Part shown: piece after piece, positions 1 to 7,867 of the stretch
Layout: each line of letters starts with the position of its first letter
How positions within the stretch are numbered: the stretch's first letter is position 1
Assembly (NCBI RefSeq): GCF_002902945.1
Contig: NZ_CP026101.1
Coordinates: 1,302,001-1,366,000 of the forward strand
Reading direction: 5' to 3'
Length of the DNA stretch: 64,000 nucleotides
Source of the DNA: Paraburkholderia caribensis
Lineage (GTDB): Bacteria > Pseudomonadota > Gammaproteobacteria > Burkholderiales > Burkholderiaceae
The notes under the pieces: model-generated
Database searches by the model: none
Seen by the model: the letters and a program-made list of their open reading frames with translations, nothing else
Told to the model about the DNA's origin: nothing
Position numbers and translations under genes: made by a program

Positions 1-2
1 CG

Positions 3-143
3 CGGTGGATCGAGCGGCCGGCAATGCGCTGGGTCCGCGCGCGCATCGCGCGCAGCGAAGCGCGTCAGCACGAACGCCGGAACGCGCCCGAACCGGCGCC
101 GATGCGCGCGGCCGACCTCGCGGTCCGCTGGCCGCCGCTTTGA
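3..143 (+). CDS. C-terminal fragment of an unidentified protein
   Basis: An open frame enters from the left edge and ends at a TGA at 141-143, giving 46 residues rich in Arg, Ala, Glu and Pro, ending AVRWPPL. Codon use (G/C in third positions) looks coding and no stop interrupts it, but the fragment is too short to place in a family. It would converge on folD, with a strong hairpin in between, which is a normal arrangement for two gene ends. It could also be chance open frame in GC-rich DNA. Confidence 0.3.
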   Translation, partial: RWIERPAMRWVRARIARSEARQHERRNAPEPAPMRAADLAVRWPPL

Positions 144-180
144 CAACCGGGTGATTGCGCTGGATCTGCGGATGGCACGC

Positions 181-206
181 GCCCGGCTCGTTGCGACGAG
201 CCGGGC
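181..206. terminator. Strong hairpin between convergent gene ends
   Basis: A perfect 11-bp stem (GCCCGGCTCGT pairing with ACGAGCCGGGC) around a TGCG loop lies 40 nt past the folD stop and 38 nt past the stop of the partial plus-strand frame. There is no T-run on either side, so it is not a canonical intrinsic terminator. It may stabilise the 3' ends of both messages. Confidence 0.4.
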
Positions 207-246
207 GGCTGTTGACTACGCGCCAGAAGCGCGTCGAGCCGTTTGC

Positions 247-1104
247 TCAGGCGTTGCCTGCGGCTCGCTCGGCCGCTTCGATCGTATTGACGAGCAGCAT
301 CGTGATCGTCATCGGGCCGACGCCGCCGGGCACAGGCGTGATATGACCCGCCACTTCCTTGACGTTCGCGAAATCGACGTCGCCGCACAGCTTGCCGTTC
401 TCGTCGCGATTCATGCCGACGTCGATTACCGTCGCGCCCGGCTTCACCATGTCGGCTGTCAGCGTGTTGCGCAGGCCCGTCGCGACCACGACGACATCCG
501 CGTCGCGCGTGAAGGCGGCGATATTGCGCGTCTTGCTGTGGCAGATCGTGACCGTCGCGTTCGCTTCGAGCAGCAGCAGCGCCATCGGCTTGCCGACGAT
601 GTTCGAGCGGCCGATCACGACGGCGTTCGCGCCCTTCAGCTCGATGCCGTACGCCTCGAACATCTTCATCACGCCGTACGGCGTGCACGGGCGGAACAGC
701 GGCTTGCCCGTCATCAGCGCGCCGGCGTTCGCGACGTGAAAGCCGTCCACGTCTTTCTCGGGCGCGATGGCTTCGATCACCTTGTGGCTGTCGATGTGCT
801 TCGGCAGCGGCAATTGCACGAGAATGCCGTGGATTTTCGGATCGCGGTTGAGCGCGTCGATGCGCGCAAGCAGATCCGCTTCCGTCATCGTCGCGGGATA
901 GCGGTCGTACGACGAGAACAGGCCGTTGTCCTCGCACGCTTTCACCTTGTTGCGGACATAGACCTCGCTCGCCGGATTGTCGCCGACGAGCACGACGGCG
1001 AGGCCCGGCTGGTGTCCGCGGGCGGTGAGGGCGGCGGCGCGCGTGGCGACGTCGGCGCGCAAGGTCTTGGAAAGGGCGGTGCCGTCGATCAGTTTGGCTG
1101 TCAT
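247..1104 (-). CDS. folD: Methylenetetrahydrofolate dehydrogenase / methenyltetrahydrofolate cyclohydrolase FolD
   Basis: A 285-residue cytoplasmic bifunctional enzyme interconverting 5,10-methylene-, 5,10-methenyl- and 10-formyl-tetrahydrofolate with NADP, supplying one-carbon units for purines and formyl-methionine. The length matches the family (about 285). The YxxxK catalytic motif is at Tyr49-Lys53, the conserved QLPLP segment near 98-102, the Rossmann signature GRSNIVGKP at 165-173, and PGGVGPMT near the C terminus. It is monocistronic on the minus strand. No clear Shine-Dalgarno precedes the ATG, but the N terminus (MTAKLIDG) is typical, so the start is likely right. Confidence 0.97.
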   Translation of the reverse strand: MTAKLIDGTALSKTLRADVATRAAALTARGHQPGLAVVLVGDNPASEVYVRNKVKACEDNGLFSSYDRYPATMTEADLLARIDALNRDPKIHGILVQLPLPKHIDSHKVIEAIAPEKDVDGFHVANAGALMTGKPLFRPCTPYGVMKMFEAYGIELKGANAVVIGRSNIVGKPMALLLLEANATVTICHSKTRNIAAFTRDADVVVVATGLRNTLTADMVKPGATVIDVGMNRDENGKLCGDVDFANVKEVAGHITPVPGGVGPMTITMLLVNTIEAAERAAGNA

Positions 1105-1446
1105 GGTCGGTCGAGAATGGGCGTTTCGGAATGCGGGCGGGGCAGGCAGGCGCGGGGCGTGTGATCACGTTGCCGCGCATGCCGCGCGTCGTGCTGCTGC
1201 GCATGCGCTTGCGGCGCGCGCTCGAGGCGGACACCGCGAAAACGCACGGATGGCGCTCGACGGCAGGAACGGGTCGCATGCCGGAAAGCGCACGGCGCGA
1301 AAACCGCGCCGCAGCGAAGTTCGACATTATACCGTTGAGGCAACCCAACCGATGACCAACCGTGATGCCGGACGAAACCGGGCAACAGCGGCGCCGTCGG
1401 AGTGACGGACGCCGCCCGCATCACCCGGCGCAGCTTCAGCGCGTGC
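1105..1446. other. Intergenic region upstream of folD
   Basis: This 342-bp gap between folD and the DUF2950 gene holds no convincing gene. A perfect minus-strand TATAAT lies at 1331-1326, but no good -35 hexamer sits 16-18 nt upstream of it. It could serve folD with a leader of roughly 210 nt. Nothing else was recognised. Confidence 0.3.
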
Positions 1447-2403
1447 TCAAGGCTGCGTCGCCTGCCAGGAGGAGTCGGGATTGAATGTGGTGATCGCCGA
1501 CGCGGCACGCGGCGTCTGCGTCCCGAGATCCTTCTGATAGACCTGGCCGTTCTGGTTGACCATGAAAGTCATCACGCCCGTCTTGCCGTATTCGGCCGGC
1601 CACGCGACGAGGCCGAAGCCCTTCGACAGCACGCCGTCCTGCACGTAGTTCTGCGCGCCGCCGTCGGCCTTGGCGCCTTGCGACGTGAGAATGCGGTAGT
1701 GATAGCCGTAATACGCTTCGCCTGGCGCGATCTGATGCGGCATGGTCGCAGCGAGCGGTCCGAGCGGGCTTTCGGGCTGGCCGGCTGCCGTCGGCCAGTA
1801 CAGACCGTCCTGCTTGCCGGGCGAACTGATGAACTTCTGCGCGTAGTGCTGCATCTGCTTGCGGTAGTCGTTTTGCGCGTCGACATACGCAAGCGAGGTC
1901 AGAATCGCCGCGCGTTCGTTGCGGCCGATACGGCGCGTGAGCATTTCATCCGTGGCTGCGGGCGTGTTGAACTGCCAGCCGCGCGCCGTCTGCACGATGG
2001 GAATCGGCAGCGTCCAGCCGCCGTCGCCCACCTCGAGATGCACGCTCTTGCGGCCGGCGTGGGGCGCCGGGTCGTCGACGATCCGATGGCCTTTCGCCCA
2101 TTGACCGAGGAACGCGTAGATGTCGTCCTCGCCGATGTCGGTGGTCGGGATGTAGCGCCCGAAGTTCTTGCCGAGCACCTTTTCCATCGCGGGATGGTCG
2201 TTGGTCGCGAGCGCATTCGCGAACGCACTGGCGGCGGCGTCGGGCGTCGGGTAGACGGCCTGCGCGGCGGCGGGCTGCGCTGCCGCGAACATCGCGATGG
2301 CGGCGGCTGCGGCGAGCGCGTGCGAAAGCGCGGCGCGCCGCGTGCTGCCAGTGGCGGTGCGAATCGAATGACGGGTTGATACGCGGATTGAGTTGCCGGT
2401 CAT
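1447..2403 (-). CDS. DUF2950 family secreted protein
   Basis: A 318-residue exported protein of the DUF2950 family, whose function is not established. The start at 2403 is chosen because AGGAG lies 6 nt upstream; an upstream in-frame ATG at 2460 lacks a ribosome-binding site. A long N-terminal signal peptide (Arg-rich n-region, Ala-rich core to about residue 48, AAAQA cleavage-like end) is followed by a mature domain with family-like blocks such as GWQFNTPAATDEM and GYHYRILTSQG. It sits 80 nt downstream of the DUF3300 gene on the same strand, and these two families are often neighbours, so the pair probably forms one envelope-related transcription unit. Confidence 0.85.
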   Translation of the reverse strand: MTGNSIRVSTRHSIRTATGSTRRAALSHALAAAAAIAMFAAAQPAAAQAVYPTPDAAASAFANALATNDHPAMEKVLGKNFGRYIPTTDIGEDDIYAFLGQWAKGHRIVDDPAPHAGRKSVHLEVGDGGWTLPIPIVQTARGWQFNTPAATDEMLTRRIGRNERAAILTSLAYVDAQNDYRKQMQHYAQKFISSPGKQDGLYWPTAAGQPESPLGPLAATMPHQIAPGEAYYGYHYRILTSQGAKADGGAQNYVQDGVLSKGFGLVAWPAEYGKTGVMTFMVNQNGQVYQKDLGTQTPRAASAITTFNPDSSWQATQP

Positions 2404-2483
2404 GACTGACTCCTGTCGACCAGAGCGGGCGCTCGAGCGGCCGGTTCTGGTCCGATCCAAGATGGTTGCTGTCGATCGTTCTT

Positions 2484-3839
2484 CTAGCGGCGGTGGAAGC
2501 CTCCACCCCCGCCGCCACGCTGGAATCCTCCGCCTCCGCCGCCATGCTGGAATCCTCCACCCCCGCCGCCATGCTGGAAGCCTCCACCGCCTTCGCCCCC
2601 ACCTCCGCCACCGAGCCGCCCGCCGCCCGCCTGCGCGCCATTGAACTGCTGTCCGCCGCCGCCCGAGCCGAGCCGGTTGCTTGCGCCGCCGTTGTTCGCC
2701 AGCGACTGGCGGCTCGCCTGACCGCGCTGCAACTCCTGCCGCGAGCCCGCCGCGTCGCCCGAGCCGCGCAACGCGTTGTCGCGGTTCAGGTTTTGCGCGC
2801 TGTTGCGGAGATTGCCCTCGCTGGCACCGCCCTGATGGATGTTCTGCACCCGCTGACTCGCGTTGCCGCTCAGGTTCTGGCCAGTACGGTTCTGCAGCGT
2901 CTGCTGCGCCTGCGCGCGCGAGGCGTCGCGTCCGCGAAACTGGTCGCGCTGCGCAGCGAGGTTACTGCTGTTCACATTGGCGTTGTTGCGATTGAAGTTC
3001 GCATTATTGCGGTTGATGCTCTCGTTGCGGTTCCAGTTCGCGGTCGAGGTATTCGAGTTGATCCGGTTGTTGACGTTGATGTTGTTGTAGCGGTTGACGT
3101 TGATGTTCACGTCGTGATTGTTCCAGTTGAACCCGCCCCACAGCGAATTGGCGACGGCCACGCCCGCGCCGAATGCGAGCCCCGTCATGAATCCCGTTGC
3201 GATCGCGTAGCCGGGAGGCGGCGGCACATAGACGGGCGGGTAGGCCGGGTAGGGCCACGTGCCGTAGACGACGGTCGGGTTATAGGTCGGCACGTAGACC
3301 ACCTGCGGATTGGCGGGCACGATCTGGATCGTGCTTTGCTCGACGATCACCTTTTGCTGCTCGCTCGATTTCAGATTACCCGCCGACTGCGCCTGCTTGC
3401 GCAGCCGCTGCACCGAGTCCATCACGTCGTTGGGCTGCGCGAGGAACGCGTTGCCGAGCTGCTGCACCCAGTCGGGCTTCGAGGCCATCGTCGCGAGCAC
3501 CTGAGGGAACGCCACCAGCGATTGCACGCTCGGGTCCCACGGCTCCGATGCGACGGCTTTCACGGCGTCGTCACCCTTGTACTGCGAGTTCGCGTTCGAC
3601 CACGCGGCGGCCGCCGTCACGTCCTGCGGGAACGTCGACGCCATCAGCACCTGCGCGAGCAGCGCATCGGGATAGAGCGCGATGGGCGCGGTCAGCGAAT
3701 CGAGTTGCTGGTTCGAGACTTTCGCGGGCGTTTGCGCGACGGCGCCAGTGGGCGCGACGAGGCCCGCAGCGAGCGGCATGCCTGCCAGCGCCGCGCAGAC
3801 GAGCCACGCGCGCGGCCCGTAGGGTCCGTAACGTTTCAC
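2484..3839 (-). CDS. DUF3300 family secreted protein with Asn-rich and Gly-rich tail
   Basis: A 451-residue exported protein of unknown function. The GTG start at 3839 is preceded by a strong AAGGAGG and gives an immediate signal peptide ending near AVAQ (about residue 36). The DUF3300 domain covers roughly residues 40-270 (DSLTAPIALYPDALLAQVLMA; VYVPTYNP; a hydrophobic ATGFMTGLAFGAGVAVA segment). After that the protein becomes low complexity: an Asn/Arg-rich block (NVNRYNNINVNN), a Gln/Ser/Asn-rich block, and a C-terminal array of near-identical GGGGGGFQH nonapeptides ending FHRR. Such tails suggest a surface or matrix-like role, but this is inference. It is first gene of a unit with the DUF2950 gene. 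Confidence 0.85.
   Translation of the reverse strand: MKRYGPYGPRAWLVCAALAGMPLAAGLVAPTGAVAQTPAKVSNQQLDSLTAPIALYPDALLAQVLMASTFPQDVTAAAAWSNANSQYKGDDAVKAVASEPWDPSVQSLVAFPQVLATMASKPDWVQQLGNAFLAQPNDVMDSVQRLRKQAQSAGNLKSSEQQKVIVEQSTIQIVPANPQVVYVPTYNPTVVYGTWPYPAYPPVYVPPPPGYAIATGFMTGLAFGAGVAVANSLWGGFNWNNHDVNINVNRYNNINVNNRINSNTSTANWNRNESINRNNANFNRNNANVNSSNLAAQRDQFRGRDASRAQAQQTLQNRTGQNLSGNASQRVQNIHQGGASEGNLRNSAQNLNRDNALRGSGDAAGSRQELQRGQASRQSLANNGGASNRLGSGGGGQQFNGAQAGGGRLGGGGGGEGGGGFQHGGGGGGFQHGGGGGGFQRGGGGGGFHRR
2487..2600 (-). repeat. 27-bp tandem repeat encoding GGGGGGFQH units
   Basis: The 3' end of the DUF3300 gene consists of about four consecutive 27-bp units, each encoding a glycine run followed by Phe-Gln-His/Arg (the last ends Phe-His-Arg-Arg). 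The DNA units are nearly identical, so copy number could vary between strains by slippage. Confidence 0.8.
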
Positions 3840-4084
3840 GATGAAAACCTCCTTGCTGCGTTGTGAGCACAGCGGCTGCCGGCCCGGGCCGGCATGCCGC
3901 CACGCGGTCTTGTGGCAATGGAGCGACAAGCGGACGACGGTGTAGGGCGACTGATAATGGAAGTGGGCGGGACGCGCAAGGGCAATCTGTAGCCACGGCG
4001 TCGTTCGCGGCGAGAGCGCTTCATGCGGCACGCATCGTGGCCAGCGATGCACGCGTCGCGGCCCGCGTTGCACGTGTCGGGCAT
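3836..4084 (-). CDS. Possible leader ORF overlapping the DUF3300 start
   Basis: An 82-codon frame starts with ATG at 4084, just downstream of a predicted promoter, and ends with a TGA whose bases overlap the GTG start of the DUF3300 gene (GTGA at 3839-3836), the classic arrangement for translational coupling. Its first part carries three heptads (DTCNAGR, DACIAGH, DACRMKR) from a 21-bp tandem repeat; the rest is Arg/Ser/Pro-rich with no recognisable domain. There is no Shine-Dalgarno before the ATG, so it may simply be untranslated leader. Confidence 0.2.
   Translation of the reverse strand: MPDTCNAGRDACIAGHDACRMKRSRRERRRGYRLPLRVPPTSIISRPTPSSACRSIATRPRGGMPARAGSRCAHNAARRFSS
4017..4079 (-). 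repeat. Three tandem 21-bp imperfect repeats in the DUF3300 leader
   Basis: Three consecutive 21-bp units (4059-4079, 4038-4058, 4017-4037) share the pattern CGACrCGTGCA-CGC-GGCC on the minus strand, the third being more diverged. They lie between the predicted promoter and the DUF3300 start codon. They could be protein-binding sites or a coding repeat in a leader ORF. Confidence 0.5.
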
Positions 4085-4113
4085 GGGTCGCTTTTTCGGT
4101 TGATCTGGTAGGT

Positions 4114-4142
4114 AAATTAAAAAGCGGGGCCGCGACTGTCAA
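4114..4142 (-). promoter_or_regulatory. Predicted sigma-70 promoter for the DUF3300-DUF2950 unit
   Basis: On the minus strand TTGACA (4142-4137) and TAATTT (4119-4114) are separated by 17 nt, a near-consensus pair in otherwise GC-rich DNA. Transcription would start near 4107, leaving a leader of about 265 nt before the GTG at 3839. The rest of the gap 3840-4422 contains no other recognisable gene. Confidence 0.6.
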
Positions 4143-4422
4143 TGCGCGATATCAAACTTCAACGCGGGCGCCCGAACCGGTCGCGCTCGCGGTGCGAGAC
4201 GGGCCGACGGATGCCATGCGAGTCAGTTGGGATTGCTAATGAAATGGGAGCGCCGCGCGCGACGAAGAATCGTGCGCAAGAGAAGGGGGGAATGGCGCTA
4301 AAGACTGCGCCGCGCGACGGCCTCAGCGGGCGCCGACGTTGCTTCATGCGCCTGCGCAACGAAGCGCAGGCGACGATCGCGGCCATCGCGTGATGACGGC
4401 CGCAACGCGGACTACGGTGGGA

Positions 4423-5067
4423 TTACTGCGCCTGTTGTGGCTTGTTAGACAACGCGAGACGCAGCAGATCGGCGACCGTGTTCACGTTGAGCTTTTCCAT
4501 GATGTTGGCGCGGTGCGCTTCGACCGTCTTGATGCTGATGCCGAGGTCGTCGGCGATCTGCTTGTTCAGGCGGCCTGCGATGATGCGCTCGAGCACCTGA
4601 TGCTCGCGCGCCGTGAGCTTGCCGAGGCGCTCGGCGGCGGCGCGCTGTTGCTGGACGCTGCTGCTTTCGCTGCGGGCCTTGTCGAGCATGCGTTCGACCA
4701 GCTTGCGCAGTTCCGCTTCGTCGAACGGTTTTTCGATGAAGTCCATTGCGCCTTTCTTCATCGTCGACACGGCCATCGGCACGTCGCCGTGACCCGTCAC
4801 GAAGATGATGGGGAGCAGCGTGTTGTCGGCGATCAGGCGTTCCTGCAGTTCGAGCCCGCTCATGCCCGACATCCGCACGTCGAGAATCAGGCACGCGATC
4901 TGGCCGGGATGCTGATGCGGCTGCCATGCGTCGATGAACTGCTCGGCGCTGGAGAAGCACTGAACGCGATAACCGTTCGCCTCCAGCAGCCAGCGCAGCG
5001 AATCTCGCACCGCTTCATCGTCGTCGACGACAAACACGGTTTCCTGTGTGGTAACTGGGGTGTTCAT
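4423..5067 (-). CDS. fixJ: FixJ-type response regulator
   Basis: A 214-residue two-component response regulator. Residues 10-125 form a receiver domain with the acidic pocket VVDDDE at 13-18, the phosphoacceptor Asp63 in ILDVRMSGMSG, and the KPF switch Lys region. Residues 148-205 form a LuxR/FixJ helix-turn-helix (LTAREHQVL...GISIKTVEAHRANIMEKL). Its start overlaps the stop of the histidine kinase gene by 4 nt (ATGA), so the two are translationally coupled and surely partners. The regulon is unknown; the neighbouring pdh operon is divergently transcribed and is a possible but untested target. Confidence 0.9.
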   Translation of the reverse strand: MNTPVTTQETVFVVDDDEAVRDSLRWLLEANGYRVQCFSSAEQFIDAWQPHQHPGQIACLILDVRMSGMSGLELQERLIADNTLLPIIFVTGHGDVPMAVSTMKKGAMDFIEKPFDEAELRKLVERMLDKARSESSSVQQQRAAAERLGKLTAREHQVLERIIAGRLNKQIADDLGISIKTVEAHRANIMEKLNVNTVADLLRLALSNKPQQAQ

Positions 5068-7580
5068 AGCTCTCCCGTAACGGTTTGTGGTGTCGGCGCC
5101 TCTGACCCGCCGTTGCTCGGGCCGTCAGGCTCTCCAATAGGCAGACTGCAATGGAAAGTGGCGCCCGTGATGTGGCCGTCGGATTCGACGTTGTTGACCA
5201 CCCACAGGCGTCCGCGATGCGATTCGATGATCGAACGGCAAATGTTCAGCCCCATGCCCATGCCGTCGGACTTGGTGCTGTAAAACGGTTCGAAGAGACG
5301 TTCGGCCGTGGCTTCGTCGACGCCCGGCCCCTGGTCGACGACACTGAGGCATACGAAGCCGGAATCGAGCTTGACGACGAGGCGAATGACGGGGTCGACG
5401 GCATTGGGCCGCGCGTCGTGCATCGCTTCCGCCGCGTTCTTCAGCAGGTTCACGAGCACCTGCTCGATCAGCACCGGATCGACATAGATGACGGGCAGAC
5501 GCTGGCGCATATCCGTCACGATGCGGATGCGGCGCTTGCGTGCTTCGATCTCGGCAAGGCCGACGGCATCGGCGACGATGTCGGCGACGCGGGTGGCCTG
5601 GCGTTTCGGTTCGCTGCGTTTCACGAATTCGCGGATGCGCTTGATGATCATGCCGGCCCGCACAGCCTGCTGCGCCGTCTTTTCGAGAACTGGTAACAGG
5701 TTGTCGGGAGTTGTCCGACCAGATTTAACCAGCGCCACGGCTCCAGAGCAATAGTTATTGATGGCCGCGAGAGGCTGGTTTAATTCGTGCGCGAGCGACG
5801 ACGCCATTTCGCCCATCGTCATCAGGCGGCTGGTGAACTGGAGTTTCTCGTCCTGCTGGCGTGCCAGTTCTTGTGCCTGCTTGCGGGTGGTGATGTCGGT
5901 CGCGATCTGCATCTGCGCGAGATGGCCGTCCACCCACTGGATGTACTGGCGGCGCACTTCGAACCACTTCTGGATGCCTTGCACGTAGACTTCCTGCGCG
6001 TCGGCGGAGCCTTCCGTGAGCGCCGCGGCGGGCAGGCCGGCGAAGGCGTCGACCATATCGATCGAATCCGACGAAGCCGCCGAACTGTCGAAGCCGCCGC
6101 CGCCCGCCAGTTCAAGATGGCCGTCCGGGCGGATGCCGAACAGGTGCCGGTAATAGCGGTTCGCGAACAGCAGCTCGGCTTCGTCGGCGGCGAGCACGGA
6201 CACGGCGGCGTCGAGGCTTTCGAGCACGGTGGTGAAGCGCTCGTGCGCGGCGGCGAGTTCTTCGCGCGCGCGCTTGGGCTCGGTGATGTCCGTCATCGAC
6301 GACATCCAGCCCGTCTGCCGTCCCGAGCTGTCGATCAGCGGCGACACATACAGCCGCGCGTGGAACAGCGAGCCGTCCTTGCGGCGCACGCGCAGCTCGA
6401 ACCCGGAAGAGGGCGCCTTGCCGCGCAAGGTCATGTCGAGCTGGCGCTGCATCTCCGGGTAGGAGTCGCGCGGCCAGTACGGGAACGGCGCATTCTTGCC
6501 GACCAGATCGCTTTCGTCCCAGCCCGTCATCCGGCAGAACGCCGGGTTCACGTGCGTGATGCGGCCGTGCATGTCGAGCACGCGCATGCCGATCAGCACG
6601 GAGTTTTCCATCGCGCGGCGGAAGAAGGCTTCGGCGTACAGCGCCTGCTGCGCCTCGAAGCGCTGGCGCGTGTGCTTCCACAGGCTCCACAAGCTCCACA
6701 GCACGAAACACGACAGCCCCGCGACCAGCCACACGAGCGTGTTGTTCGTGAAGTTGGTCATCTGCGGGTACGCGTACACGCGCACCGACACGCCCTGGCC
6801 GGGCGGATCGAGCGGCAGGTCGTAATACGCGTCGCGCGGCAGGCGCGGGCGCGTGGACGTGGTGGCCAGCTCGCGGTTGTTGATGTCGATGATCGAAATC
6901 TTGTACTTCGCCGATAGCTCCGGCGGGATGTCGCGCTTCAGTATCCCTTCGACCGAGAACACGGCCGCGACCGTGCCGAGGAAGTCGCGGTCGCGATAAA
7001 CGGGGGTTTGCAGCGTGATGTAGCCATTGCCGACGTCGTCGTACATCAGCGGCGAGTAGACCTGGCGGCGCGTGTTCTTCGCTTCCGCGAAGGCGGCCTT
7101 GACGGCCTCGTCCATCTGCTGGTCGTTGGGCTTGGCGAGACGCTGGCCCAGCACGGGCAGCGCGTTGTTCGGCCAGCGCGGCTGCTGCGCGCTGGTGTAC
7201 CAGTTCATGTAGAGGATCTCGGGATGCCCCTGCATGATGTCGGCCGTCGACACCTGGAAGGAATGCGGGTCGGCGCGGCCGGAGACGAGGTCGCGGGCGA
7301 GCGCCTGAAGCTGTTCCTGCGCGCCCGTCATGGACAGGCGGATCTGCTGCTGCGCCCACGCGACGTTGCGGTAAAGCGTGTCTTCCTGCTGCTGCTGCTC
7401 GCGCCGGTTCAGGCTCCACAGGATCAGACTCATGACCACGAGGAACACGAGGATCGACAGCAGCGGCGTCAGCAAATAGGAATTCGACCACCACGGTCCG
7501 TGGTGCCAGCGGGACGGCGACGAATCCGCCGACTGTCCGGCAGAGCGCGCCGAGCGTGCGAAAAGCCGATCGGTCAACAT
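5064..7580 (-). CDS. fixL: Membrane-bound PAS sensor histidine kinase, FixL-type
   Basis: An 838-residue sensor kinase counted from ATG 7580; in-frame ATGs at 7589 and 7640 are alternatives, and none has a convincing ribosome-binding site. Order of parts: cytoplasmic N terminus, membrane segment about 36-57, an extracytoplasmic domain of about 220 residues, a second membrane segment near 280-302, a PAS domain (about 320-440), a weaker second PAS-like region, the H box with phosphoacceptor His598 (SSLAHELNQPL), and an ATPase domain with N, G1 (DQGPGVD) and G2 (GMGMGLNICRS) boxes. The PAS domain lacks the haem-ligand His of classical FixL (PYWPRDSYP where rhizobial FixL has PYREEHDGY), so haem-based oxygen sensing is not supported; an extracytoplasmic ligand is more likely. 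Confidence 0.88.
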   Translation of the reverse strand: MLTDRLFARSARSAGQSADSSPSRWHHGPWWSNSYLLTPLLSILVFLVVMSLILWSLNRREQQQQEDTLYRNVAWAQQQIRLSMTGAQEQLQALARDLVSGRADPHSFQVSTADIMQGHPEILYMNWYTSAQQPRWPNNALPVLGQRLAKPNDQQMDEAVKAAFAEAKNTRRQVYSPLMYDDVGNGYITLQTPVYRDRDFLGTVAAVFSVEGILKRDIPPELSAKYKISIIDINNRELATTSTRPRLPRDAYYDLPLDPPGQGVSVRVYAYPQMTNFTNNTLVWLVAGLSCFVLWSLWSLWKHTRQRFEAQQALYAEAFFRRAMENSVLIGMRVLDMHGRITHVNPAFCRMTGWDESDLVGKNAPFPYWPRDSYPEMQRQLDMTLRGKAPSSGFELRVRRKDGSLFHARLYVSPLIDSSGRQTGWMSSMTDITEPKRAREELAAAHERFTTVLESLDAAVSVLAADEAELLFANRYYRHLFGIRPDGHLELAGGGGFDSSAASSDSIDMVDAFAGLPAAALTEGSADAQEVYVQGIQKWFEVRRQYIQWVDGHLAQMQIATDITTRKQAQELARQQDEKLQFTSRLMTMGEMASSLAHELNQPLAAINNYCSGAVALVKSGRTTPDNLLPVLEKTAQQAVRAGMIIKRIREFVKRSEPKRQATRVADIVADAVGLAEIEARKRRIRIVTDMRQRLPVIYVDPVLIEQVLVNLLKNAAEAMHDARPNAVDPVIRLVVKLDSGFVCLSVVDQGPGVDEATAERLFEPFYSTKSDGMGMGLNICRSIIESHRGRLWVVNNVESDGHITGATFHCSLPIGEPDGPSNGGSEAPTPQTVTGEL

Positions 7581-7749
7581 GGCTGGCATTGTAGCGCAGC
7601 GCCTGACATGCAAATGACGCAAAAAAGCGGTGAAAGTCACGCAATTCGGCGCAAACTAGCCGACGTACTTGCTGATGGGCAGTCAAACCAGGGTGCGTCG
7701 CAACAATTTTTCGCATTATGAGAAACTCTCTCGTAATCTGAAAATTTTG

Positions 7750-7779
7750 TTGCGCAGGCAATGTGGGCCTTATTACAAT
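7750..7779 (+). promoter_or_regulatory. Predicted promoter of the pdh operon
   Basis: TTGCGC (7750-7755) and TACAAT (7774-7779) lie 18 nt apart in an AT-rich patch upstream of aceE. Transcription would begin near 7786, about 80 nt before the aceE ATG. No PdhR-type palindrome was recognised. Confidence 0.45.
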
Positions 7780-7867
7780 CGGCCGGAAGCTGCCGCGGCC
7801 GATGTTCGTCCTCGACGTTAGTCCGCGTCGCCTGTTCACAGAGCGTTCCCATATCCAGGAGACGAGC

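Noticed and set aside
2466..3866. Long plus-strand frame of over 400 codons opposite the DUF3300 gene
   Set aside because: GC-rich codon bias of the real minus-strand gene keeps the opposite frame open. No domain or ribosome-binding site; the minus-strand gene has a signal peptide and family match.
7588..7622. Strong promoter for the fixL-like gene (TACAAT at 7593-7588 on the minus strand)
   Set aside because: The TTGCGT and TTGCAT hexamers upstream are at 23 and 14 nt spacing, outside the usable range, so I could not support a promoter.
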